Source of the DNA: Candidatus Doudnabacteria bacterium RIFCSPHIGHO2_01_48_18
GTDB taxonomy: Bacteria > Patescibacteriota > Doudnabacteria > UBA920 > 2-01-FULL-46-14
Assembly (NCBI GenBank): GCA_001777515.1
Contig: MFEF01000008.1
Coordinates: 1 to 34,672 of the forward strand
Length of the DNA stretch: 34,672 nucleotides
Direction of reading: 5' to 3'
This document shows positions 15,652 to 22,912 of the stretch, one piece after another. A program made the position numbers and the translations under genes. Below the pieces are notes generated by a model. That model made no database searches, was not told the origin of the DNA, and saw only the letters and a list, made by a program, of their open reading frames with translations. Each line of letters opens with the position of its first letter. Position 1 is the first letter of the stretch.

Positions 15652-16461
15652 ATGAGTTTTGTGAAAACCATCGGCCATGAGAAACAAAAACGTCTATTTT
15701 TGCGAAGCATGCAAAACAATAGTCTGGCTCATGCTTACGCTTTGGCCGGAGAAGAAAATATTGGGAAAACCACGTTCGCTCTGGAGCTGGCATCCATGCT
15801 GGGAGCGGATCCGGTTTTTGATGTGTTTGTGATAGATCAGGATGAGCTGATCACGGCGGAAGAAGCGCGGAGTCTACAGTCCAGATTGGCGCTTGCTCCC
15901 GCAGGCAAGCACAAAGTCGCAGTGATAAAAGCTGACCTCCTGACCGAGGAAGCATCCTCGAGCCTGCTTAAAACGCTGGAGGAGCCACCAGCCCACAGCG
16001 TGATTTTTTTGACTACCTCCAATTTTTATAGCCTGCTTTCGACGATTGCCTCGCGAGTACAAAAAATCATGTTCAGTCGCGGCACTGACGATGACGTGAA
16101 AGTTGCTTTAGCGCCGACAGGTACCAGTCAGGAAAAAACAGAAAAAATTGTGAAGCTGGCCGGCGGCCGGGTTGGTTTTGCCCTCCGTCTCGCGATTGAC
16201 GATTTTTTTTTGGAGCTGGTAGAAAACAGCCAGCAGAATTATGAACTATTGATCTCAAAAAGCCTGGTGGAGCGCCTGAAGATCGCGGAAAAAATTGCTT
16301 CCCAGGAGACACCGGAGGTAAGATTTTTTTTGAACTATAGTCTCAAACGCTTTGCTGACAGCCTTGCCCCGAAAGATCTGGGAAAAAAACTGTACCAGGC
16401 ATTATCTGATTTGGAGAGCAATGTAAACATTAAGCTCGCTATGGATAATTTATTTTTGTGA
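15652..16461 (+). CDS. holB: DNA polymerase III delta prime subunit (clamp-loader ATPase-like)
   Basis: Clamp-loader subunit of the replicative polymerase; AAA+ family. The 269-residue protein starts MSFVKTIGHEKQKRLFLRSM, the usual opening of delta prime. A Walker A-like GEENIGKTT is at about residues 33-41. The sensor and exchange segments are LTEEASSSLLKTLEEPPAHSVIFLTTS and LLSTIASRVQKIMF, where the family's SRC motif reads SRV. No zinc-binding cysteine module is seen, so it is delta prime rather than DnaX. I chose ATG 15652 because a promoter lies between it and the more upstream in-frame TTG. The stop overlaps the GTG of the next gene by 4 bases. Confidence 0.85.
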   Translation: MSFVKTIGHEKQKRLFLRSMQNNSLAHAYALAGEENIGKTTFALELASMLGADPVFDVFVIDQDELITAEEARSLQSRLALAPAGKHKVAVIKADLLTEEASSSLLKTLEEPPAHSVIFLTTSNFYSLLSTIASRVQKIMFSRGTDDDVKVALAPTGTSQEKTEKIVKLAGGRVGFALRLAIDDFFLELVENSQQNYELLISKSLVERLKIAEKIASQETPEVRFFLNYSLKRFADSLAPKDLGKKLYQALSDLESNVNIKLAMDNLFL

Positions 16462-17477
16462 GACGCGTTAAATTCATTTTAACTTTTCTGCCGATAATTT
16501 TTACGGCGCAGGCCTGCGATCTGCTTCTGGGAGGCTCCGACAGCAGCGGTATCCAAGGAGTGTTTTTCAGCGTTGACAGCGGCGACAGCTGGCAAGCCGG
16601 CAAGCCAAAAGGCGAGGTCAATCTCAGCGGCGCGTCAGTCTGGCGTTTGTTTGTGGAGGGCAGCAAGCCGCAAAATATTATCGCAGCAAGCGCCAACCAA
16701 GGCCTTTTGGGATCGGATGATCACGGCGCTACCTGGCTGCGTCTGCTGCCGGATTTTACCGCATATGACGCGTTTATAAATCCGTTTAATGATCGGGAAA
16801 TATTTGCTGCCGGTTCGAAGCGACGCCTTGCCACGATATACAAGAGTCCGGATCGCGGCGCTACCTGGCTGCAGGTCTACAATGAGCCGACCGGCAAAAT
16901 TTCCGTGACGGTCCTGGCTTTTGATCGCAGTGATTCAGAAACTATGTATGCCGGGCTATCCACTGGAACGATTTTGAAGAGTGTTGATAGGGGCGATACC
17001 TGGAATTCCTTGATGGCCGATTTTGACGACCGGGTGGTGGATTTGGCGGCGACCAGGAATGTAGTATATAGTTTAAATTTGCAGTCTGGTTTGCATCGTT
17101 CCGTTGACGGGGGCAGGACCTGGACTGATGTCGATTTTGACGAGGCTGCAAATTCCTTTAATGATCTATATGTGGACCCTGCGTCGGAGCAGACGCTGTA
17201 CCTTGCGACAAACGAAGGCCTTTATCGTTCCACTGACAGCGGCCAGAATTGGAGTAAACTGCCTTTGCCCGCGTCTCCTGAGGTAACCAATGTTACGGCC
17301 GTTGATGTGAATCCATCAAGAAAGTCACAAATTTTTGCGGGCATCAAATCCACAGTTTACCGCAGCGATGACAACGGAGCGAACTGGCGAACGATTCAGT
17401 TGCCGACCAACCGTACCATATCCTCGATTGTCATTGACCCGTTTGAACCAAACAGAATTTACACAGGATTAAGATAA
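16458..17477 (+). CDS. Asp-box (BNR/sortilin-like) repeat protein, probable lipoprotein
   Basis: Exported 339-residue protein of unknown substrate. The start RRVKFILTFLPIIFTAQAC looks like a lipoprotein signal, with the cysteine at about residue 20; the lipobox is not ideal. Seven Asp-box motifs follow at intervals of 40-45 residues: SVDSGDSW, SDDHGATW, SPDRGATW, SVDRGDTW, SVDGGRTW, STDSGQNW and SDDNGANW. This pattern predicts a beta-propeller like those of sialidase-type, sortilin or YCF48 proteins. Those families bind carbohydrate or help assemble complexes; neither can be chosen here. It starts with GTG inside the holB stop codon and is 2 bases before frr, so it is part of the holB to proS operon. 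Confidence 0.82.
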   Translation: MRRVKFILTFLPIIFTAQACDLLLGGSDSSGIQGVFFSVDSGDSWQAGKPKGEVNLSGASVWRLFVEGSKPQNIIAASANQGLLGSDDHGATWLRLLPDFTAYDAFINPFNDREIFAAGSKRRLATIYKSPDRGATWLQVYNEPTGKISVTVLAFDRSDSETMYAGLSTGTILKSVDRGDTWNSLMADFDDRVVDLAATRNVVYSLNLQSGLHRSVDGGRTWTDVDFDEAANSFNDLYVDPASEQTLYLATNEGLYRSTDSGQNWSKLPLPASPEVTNVTAVDVNPSRKSQIFAGIKSTVYRSDDNGANWRTIQLPTNRTISSIVIDPFEPNRIYTGLR

Positions 17478-17479
17478 CT

Positions 17480-18028
17480 ATGAATATTACGCAAAAAAAA
17501 CCTGATTTCGAAAAAGTTCTTGATCAGTTGATGGCGGAGCTGTCGAAGCTGCGCACTGGTCGGGCCAACCCAGCCATGATTGAGGATGTGCGCGTTGATT
17601 ATTACGGAACGCCAACACCGGTAAAACAGCTCGCGAACATCACTGTTCCGGAACCGCGGCAGCTCGTGGTCCAGACTTGGGACAAAAATGCCTTGGCTCC
17701 GGCAGAAAAAGCCATCAGAGACGCCGGCCTGGGGCTCAACCCGACCAACGAGGGCGACAAGCTACGCATAACTATTCCGCAGCTTACCGAAGAGCGCAGG
17801 CGGGAGCTCCTCAAAATCGTGGGCAAAGAAGCGGAAGAAGCAAAAATTCGCATCCGCGGTATCCGAGAGGATATATTGAAAGAGCTTAAAAAACAGCAGG
17901 AGAGCAATCAGATTTCCGAAGACGAAAAGTTTCGCCTTCAGGACGCTTTGCAAAAAATGGTTGATGAGTTCAATGCTAAAATAAAAGAGATCGCGGAAAG
18001 CAAAGAAAAGGATATGATGACCATATGA
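17480..18028 (+). CDS. frr: Ribosome recycling factor
   Basis: Releases mRNA and tRNA from the post-termination ribosome together with EF-G. The 182-residue length is usual. Typical segments are LSKLRTGRANPAMIEDVRVDYYGTP, LANITVPEPRQLVVQTWDK, LRITIPQLTEERRRELLK and the long C-terminal helix RGIREDILKELKKQQ. The two-domain, tRNA-like structure of the family should be intact. Its stop codon overlaps the rseP start by 4 bases. In many bacteria frr is followed by uppS, cdsA, dxr and rseP; here it is followed directly by rseP. Confidence 0.97.
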   Translation: MNITQKKPDFEKVLDQLMAELSKLRTGRANPAMIEDVRVDYYGTPTPVKQLANITVPEPRQLVVQTWDKNALAPAEKAIRDAGLGLNPTNEGDKLRITIPQLTEERRRELLKIVGKEAEEAKIRIRGIREDILKELKKQQESNQISEDEKFRLQDALQKMVDEFNAKIKEIAESKEKDMMTI

Positions 18029-19140
18029 GCATTATTTTAACTATTATCGCGTTTATTTTCATATTAGGCATCCTTGTGTTTGTGCACGAGCTTGGGCATT
18101 TTTTGGCAGCCCGCCGGGCAGGCATGAAGGTTGAAGAGTTCGGGTTTGGTTTTCCGCCGCGCCTTTTTGGCGTGCGAAGAGGGGAGACGCTTTATTCTAT
18201 AAACCTCATTCCCCTGGGCGGTTTCGTAAAAATTACTGGTGAAGAAGGGGTTTCTGATGATCCGCGGTCGTTTGCCAATGGAAGTTTCGGACATCGTCTG
18301 TTCGTGCTCTTGGCCGGCGTGCTGATGAATTTTGTCTTGGGTTGGTTTTTATTGTTTCTAGGGTTTTGTCTTGTCGGTACCCCTATAGAAATAGGCGAAG
18401 GAACACATCTTGGCAATGCGCGTCTCTCCCAGGAAAAACTCACGATCATTGCTGTTGAGCCGAACTCGCCAGCGGAAATCGCCGGGTTCAAACACGGCGA
18501 TCTGATCTTGTCTGTCGATGATAAAAAATTTACCAATATAGATGAGCTGATCGCATATACTAAATCTCGCGCTGAAAACCCGGTAATCTATGAGCTGCAG
18601 CGCGGCACAGAAACGCTGGAGCGAAGCGCGACGCCGCGAGCCAATCCGCCTGAAGGTTCAGGACCAGTCGGCTTTGCGCCGGCCATGATCGCTGTCGCGA
18701 AATATCCTATTTTTGACGCTCTCAAAATGTCTTTTGTTTCTTTTTACTACAAAACTACTGGCGTTTTTGGCGCGTTTGGCCAGCTTATCGGCAAGCTGTT
18801 CTCATCCGGCAAGCTTGCTGAGGGTCTGGCGGGACCGGTCGGCATCGCGGTTCTGACCAAGGATTTTCTAGCCTTGGGTATTGTCTATCTCGTGCAGTTT
18901 ACCGCGGTGCTGTCAATCAACCTTGGCATCATCAACGCGTTTCCTTTTCCAGCGCTCGATGGCGGGCGAGTTTTGTTTCTGCTCATCGAAAAAATCCGCG
19001 GCGTCAAAAGCGTGAAAATAGAGCAAACCGCGAATATTGTCGGGTTTTTGCTACTGATGCTGCTCATGGTCGCGGTAAGCTTCCGCGATTTCGGACGCTA
19101 TTCTGACGAATTTCGCAGGTTATTTGATCGAATATTATAG
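18025..19140 (+). CDS. rseP: Site-2 intramembrane zinc metalloprotease
   Basis: Membrane protease that cuts transmembrane anti-sigma factors or remnant signal peptides. The 371-residue protein has the zinc site HELGH at residues 21-25 within the first membrane helix, a PDZ domain in the middle (about 140-205, with LTIIAVEPNSPAEIAGFKHGD), and the second active-site motif NAFPFPALDGGR in the third membrane helix, whose aspartate is the last zinc ligand. Additional helices are at about 90-115, 280-300 and 335-355. It overlaps frr and is 2 bases before proS. No anti-sigma factor is visible in the window. Confidence 0.95.
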   Translation: MSIILTIIAFIFILGILVFVHELGHFLAARRAGMKVEEFGFGFPPRLFGVRRGETLYSINLIPLGGFVKITGEEGVSDDPRSFANGSFGHRLFVLLAGVLMNFVLGWFLLFLGFCLVGTPIEIGEGTHLGNARLSQEKLTIIAVEPNSPAEIAGFKHGDLILSVDDKKFTNIDELIAYTKSRAENPVIYELQRGTETLERSATPRANPPEGSGPVGFAPAMIAVAKYPIFDALKMSFVSFYYKTTGVFGAFGQLIGKLFSSGKLAEGLAGPVGIAVLTKDFLALGIVYLVQFTAVLSINLGIINAFPFPALDGGRVLFLLIEKIRGVKSVKIEQTANIVGFLLLMLLMVAVSFRDFGRYSDEFRRLFDRIL

Positions 19141-19142
19141 CC

Positions 19143-20393
19143 ATGAGACAGTCGCAGCTATTTAGCAAAACTTTAAAGAACGTTGCCAAGGAAGATCAAA
19201 GCATAAACGCACAGCTGCTCGAGCGCGGCGGTTTTGTTTATAAAAATATGGCCGGGGTTTACAGCTTTTTGCCGCTGGGACTGCGAGTGTTGCAGAAGAT
19301 TATTCAAATCATTCGTGAAGAAATGAACGCCATCGGTGGTCAGGAAGTAACCCTTAACTCTCTCCAGGATCCGGAAATCTGGAAAAAGACTGACCGCTGG
19401 AATGATGAAAAGGTTGACATTTGGTTTAAAACGAAACTGAAAAATAACGCAGATTTGGGCTTGGGCTACACTCACGAAGAACCGCTCACAGAACTGATGA
19501 GTCACTACATATCATCTCACAAAGATTTGCCAGCTTATGTCTATCAGTTCCAGACCAAATTCCGCAATGAATTGCGTGCAAAATCCGGCTTGCTCAGGGT
19601 CCGCGAGTTTGTAATGAAAGATCTGTATTCGTTTACAAAAACACCGGAAGAATTAGAGGCTTTTTATGAGAAAGCAGCGGAGGCATACTTGAATGTGTTC
19701 CGCCGGGCAGGGATCGGCGATGTGACTTATCGGACATTTGCCTCAGGAGGCGTATTTAGTAAATTTAGCGACGAATTCCAAACTGTCTGCAAGGCAGGGG
19801 AGGATGTTGTTTATTTGGATCGCAAGAAGAAAATCGCTGTTAACAAGGAGGTTTACGAGGACGATATTTTAGAAGAACTGGGATTGAATAAAAAAGATCT
19901 AGAAGAGGCCAAAGCCATAGAGGTTGGGAATATTTTTAAGCTTGGGACAAGATTTTCAGAGCCGCTGGGGCTGCTCTACACTGACGAGCAAGGTAAAAGG
20001 CATCCGGTAGTTATGGGCAGTTATGGCATTGGGCCGGGAAGAGTTATGGCGACCATTGTTGAGGTGCGCAGCGATGAAAAAGGCATTGTCTGGCCGGAAA
20101 GCGTGGCGCCGTTCCAGGTGCATTTGCTGGGACTAACCGGAAAAGACGACCAAGCAGTTGGAAAAGAGTCTGAAAAGGTTTATAAAACTTTACTCGATTC
20201 AGGAATCGAGGTACTCTATGATGACAGGCAGGCGAGTGCCGGCGAGAAATTTGCGGACAGTGATTTGATTGGCATCCCCTGGCGCGCTGTAGTCTCCAAA
20301 AAGACCGATGGCAAGATCGAGCTCAAGAAGCGAAACACAGACAAAACCAAACTCGTCAGCACACAAGAGCTAGTCAAAACGCTCAAAAAGTAA
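19143..20393 (+). CDS. proS: Prolyl-tRNA synthetase without insertion (editing) domain
   Basis: Class II synthetase that charges tRNA-Pro. The product is 416 residues; the usual bacterial form is about 570. Motif 1 region GVYSFLPLGLRVLQKI, motif 2 KFRNELRAKSGLLRVREFVMKDLYSF and motif 3 SYGIGPGRVMATIVE are intact, and the C-terminal anticodon-binding domain (VHLLGLTGKD to the end) is present. What is missing is the roughly 180-residue INS domain between motifs 2 and 3: after TFASGGVFSKFSDEFQTVCKAGED the chain goes almost at once to the GTRF and GSYGIG part. INS removes alanine wrongly attached to tRNA-Pro, so cis editing should be absent. Ends at a terminator-like hairpin. Confidence 0.93.
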   Translation: MRQSQLFSKTLKNVAKEDQSINAQLLERGGFVYKNMAGVYSFLPLGLRVLQKIIQIIREEMNAIGGQEVTLNSLQDPEIWKKTDRWNDEKVDIWFKTKLKNNADLGLGYTHEEPLTELMSHYISSHKDLPAYVYQFQTKFRNELRAKSGLLRVREFVMKDLYSFTKTPEELEAFYEKAAEAYLNVFRRAGIGDVTYRTFASGGVFSKFSDEFQTVCKAGEDVVYLDRKKKIAVNKEVYEDDILEELGLNKKDLEEAKAIEVGNIFKLGTRFSEPLGLLYTDEQGKRHPVVMGSYGIGPGRVMATIVEVRSDEKGIVWPESVAPFQVHLLGLTGKDDQAVGKESEKVYKTLLDSGIEVLYDDRQASAGEKFADSDLIGIPWRAVVSKKTDGKIELKKRNTDKTKLVSTQELVKTLKK

Positions 20394-20441
20394 CCTAAAA
20401 ACAAAAACCAAAACGGTCAAAATTAGTTTTTAGGTTTTTTT
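20392..20441 (+). terminator. Terminator or attenuator just before the second mreB
   Basis: AACCTAAAAAC (20392-20402) pairs with GTTTTTAGGTT (20426-20436), followed by TTTTT. The left arm includes the last two bases of the proS stop and the T-run ends at the base before the mreB ATG. I see no separate promoter after the hairpin, so transcription of mreB may depend on read-through. Confidence 0.7.
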
Positions 20442-21500
20442 ATGTCTATCAGCGATAAAGTATTCGGAAAATTTTCAAAAGATATTGGTATTGACCTGGG
20501 GACAGCCAATACCTTGGTGTATGTGCGCGGGAAGGGGATCATGATAAACGAGCCGTCTGTTGTGGCGCTCAATACCAAAACCAAGCAGATCCTGGCGATC
20601 GGCAATGAAGCCAAGCGCATGGTTGGGCGTACCCCCGGTCACATTGTCGCCACCCGCCCGCTCGTTGACGGCGTTATCTCCGATTTTGAGGTTACAGAGC
20701 AGATGCTCCGTTATTTTATTGACAAGGTGCATCAGCAGATGTTCAATTTTTTAGCGAGGCCGAGAGTAGTGATTGGTATTCCCTCAGGTGTGACTGAGGT
20801 GGAAAAGCGCGCTGTGCAGGATGCCACGCTTAACGCGGGCGCGCGCATGGCCTTTCTCATCGAAGAACCAATGGCCGCCGCAATCGGCTCTCGCCTTCCG
20901 GTCCAGGATCCGTCAGGTTCCATGATTGTCGACATCGGCGGCGGGACAGCTGAAATTGCTGTAATTTCTCTTGGCGGTATTGTGGTTTCCAAAAGCATTC
21001 GCATCGCCGGCGATGAAATGAATGAAAATATTATCCAGTTTGCCAGGGATGAGTTCAACCTGATGCTCGGCGAACGCACCGCCGAAGATGTAAAAATCAA
21101 AATTGGTTCTGCTTTTCCTCTCAAAGACCGCTTAGAGACGAAAATGCGCGGTCGCGACCTCGTCACCGGCCTTCCCAAAGAGGTTGGAGTCAATGACGAG
21201 CAGATTCGCATAGCGTTGTCACGGTCTATAAGGACCATTGTCAATTCCATCAGACAGACTATTGAAGAAACCCCGCCCGAACTCGTCGCGGATATTATGC
21301 AGAGAGGAATTATCCTGGCTGGCGGTGGCGCGCTTCTTAGGGGAATCGATGAGCTGATACACAGAGAGACCCAGATTCCGGTTCATATCACCGATGATCC
21401 GCTGACAGCTGTGGTGCGCGGGGCTGGCATAGTGCTCGAAGATCTTGAATCCCTTAAAGAGGTTTTGGTCTTAACTGAATTTGAGCAAGTTCCAAGATAA
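20442..21500 (+). CDS. mreB: Rod-shape actin-like protein MreB, second copy in a mreBCD-PBP2 operon
   Basis: Actin homologue of 352 residues. Motifs are [19 protein letters not shown] (phosphate 1), IVDIGGGTAEIAVISLGG (phosphate 2) and GIILAGGGALLRGIDELI (adenosine). It is about as close to generic MreB as the first copy at 12652-13665 but has an N-terminal extension (SISDKVFGKFSK) that could form an amphipathic helix for membrane binding, and a longer C-terminal tail ending EFEQVPR. It stands first in the order mreB, mreC, mreD and PBP2, so it is the one most likely to work with the elongation complex. Its start codon directly follows a terminator-like hairpin. Confidence 0.95.
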   Translation: MSISDKVFGKFSKDIGIDLGTANTLVYVRGKGIMINEPSVVALNTKTKQILAIGNEAKRMVGRTPGHIVATRPLVDGVISDFEVTEQMLRYFIDKVHQQMFNFLARPRVVIGIPSGVTEVEKRAVQDATLNAGARMAFLIEEPMAAAIGSRLPVQDPSGSMIVDIGGGTAEIAVISLGGIVVSKSIRIAGDEMNENIIQFARDEFNLMLGERTAEDVKIKIGSAFPLKDRLETKMRGRDLVTGLPKEVGVNDEQIRIALSRSIRTIVNSIRQTIEETPPELVADIMQRGIILAGGGALLRGIDELIHRETQIPVHITDDPLTAVVRGAGIVLEDLESLKEVLVLTEFEQVPR

Positions 21501-21517
21501 GGTAATAAGCAATCCTA

Positions 21518-22312
21518 ATGCCGCATAACCTTACGCAAATTTCCGTCGCCGTGGCGCTTTTGATTGTGCTGATGTTTCTGAATGGCTTGGGACTGCTCTC
21601 GTCCCTCATTGACGGCGGCCGGCTAAGCATCGGGGTTTTGAATGAACCAGCGGTGTTTATTCTGGAACGAGTCCGCGATTTTGGAAAGGCGTTTTTTTCT
21701 GTCCGCGAGCTGGTCGGGCAAAATGAAATCTTGACGAAACAAATCGAGGCTTTGACTGCCGAGCTGGCTCAAACTGAAAAAACTTCCCAAGAGAACAAAG
21801 TTTTGCGCGAGGCTCTCGGTTTTCTTTCCAAAAGCAATTTTGATCTCGTTGCCGCGGAGGTTATCAGCTATGATTATTTGAATTTCGATCAGAAGGCCGT
21901 GCTGAACCGCGGCGGCGAACACGGGCTGAAGACAGGAGACAATGTCATTGCTGCTGGCGGGATTCTCGTCGGCATACTTACTGACGTGTCGAGCCGGACC
22001 AGCCAAATGGAGCTGATTACTTCTTCCAATATGGTAGTAAACGTGCGCACCGCTGACGGCAGCGCTGCCGGCATCATGAAAGGCGAGCATGGGCTGGGCT
22101 TGCTTTTTGACCAGGTCTCGAGAAGCGAGGTGCTCAAGGCAGGTGACAATGTCATTACTTCGGGTTTGGGGGGCAAATTTGCCGGCAATCTGTTCGTAGG
22201 AAAAATCGCGGAGATTCGTGGCGGCTCGAGTGAACTATTTAAATCCGCTAGTGTTATTCCGGCTACGGATTTTCGCACAATGCAGGCAGTATTTGTGATA
22301 AAGAGCCAGTGA
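21518..22312 (+). CDS. mreC: Rod-shape-determining protein MreC
   Basis: Single-pass protein of the elongasome that connects MreB with PBP2 in the extracytoplasmic space. The 264-residue sequence has an N-terminal membrane helix (ISVAVALLIVLMFLNGLGLL, about 7-27), a coiled coil from about 65 to 100 (LVGQNEILTKQIEALTAELA and following), and then the two beta-barrels of the family with GLKTGDNVIAAGGILVGILTD and KAGDNVITSGLGGKFAGNLFVGKI. Length is close to the usual 270-300. It lies 17 bases after mreB; the stop codon is followed at once by the left arm of a long inverted repeat that reaches the mreD start. Confidence 0.94.
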   Translation: MPHNLTQISVAVALLIVLMFLNGLGLLSSLIDGGRLSIGVLNEPAVFILERVRDFGKAFFSVRELVGQNEILTKQIEALTAELAQTEKTSQENKVLREALGFLSKSNFDLVAAEVISYDYLNFDQKAVLNRGGEHGLKTGDNVIAAGGILVGILTDVSSRTSQMELITSSNMVVNVRTADGSAAGIMKGEHGLGLLFDQVSRSEVLKAGDNVITSGLGGKFAGNLFVGKIAEIRGGSSELFKSASVIPATDFRTMQAVFVIKSQ

Positions 22313-22413
22313 ATCCCGCACCGCTTTTCCTCCTTATTTCTCTAAAAGTCCGATCGTCTAATTTGCTTAAAAAACGAACATGGCAATTTTATTAACAGAA
22401 AGCGGTGCGGGAT
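22313..22413. repeat. Long-loop inverted repeat covering the mreD start codon
   Basis: Perfect 15-base arms ATCCCGCACCGCTTT (22313-22327) and AAAGCGGTGCGGGAT (22399-22413). The loop is 71 bases. The left arm begins just after the mreC stop and the right arm ends on the A and T of the mreD ATG, so in RNA the start codon would sit in a stable stem. A TTGCTT with an 18-base spacing to TTTTAT (22387-22392) inside the loop may be a weak promoter. Confidence 0.8.
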
Positions 22414-22912
22414 GAAGAAGTATTTTTATTTATTTATTTATGCCTTTGTGCTCTTTTGGCTGGAGAGCGCATTCCAGCAAGTTTTTCCCAGATCATATTT
22501 TATTCCTCAGCTGCTGATCCTGTTTATTACCGCAGCCGCGATTTCACGGGATCTAAAAGAAGTAGTATGGCTGAGCTTCCTGATTGGTTTTTTAGGTGAA
22601 CTTTTTTCCGGTTTGTATTTCGGAACTTTTATTTCCTCAACCCTGCTCGCGGCTGCGATTACGTATTTTATGACCCGAAACATAACGTCTCAGGACATCT
22701 CTTTTGGCACGGCTATTGCGTTGATTTCCGCGCAGGCTATTCTGCTCCCGCTCTGGGCTTGGATATTCAATCTTATCATTGCTGGCTTGGGGCTAGTGGT
22801 ACCGCCACCGTTTTCAGAATTTTATTCCTGGGGTATTTTATGGCGCATAGTTGTCAATATGGTTTGCTTTTTGCCAATAAACCGGTTATTTAGAATATTT
22901 TTCAATGAGTAG
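22412..22912 (+). CDS. mreD: Rod-shape-determining membrane protein MreD
   Basis: Integral membrane protein of 166 residues, almost entirely hydrophobic, with about five membrane helices (YFYLFIYAFVLFWLESAF, QLLILFITAAAI, VVWLSFLIGFLGELF, TAIALISAQAILLPLWAWIF, LWRIVVNMVCFLPINRLF). The identification rests on position between mreC and PBP2 and on size and hydrophobicity; sequence motifs in this family are weak, although the FLGELFSGLYFGTF segment is typical. It overlaps the PBP2 gene by 8 bases. Its start codon lies in the right arm of an inverted repeat and has no clear ribosome-binding site. Confidence 0.85.
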   Translation: MKKYFYLFIYAFVLFWLESAFQQVFPRSYFIPQLLILFITAAAISRDLKEVVWLSFLIGFLGELFSGLYFGTFISSTLLAAAITYFMTRNITSQDISFGTAIALISAQAILLPLWAWIFNLIIAGLGLVVPPPFSEFYSWGILWRIVVNMVCFLPINRLFRIFFNE

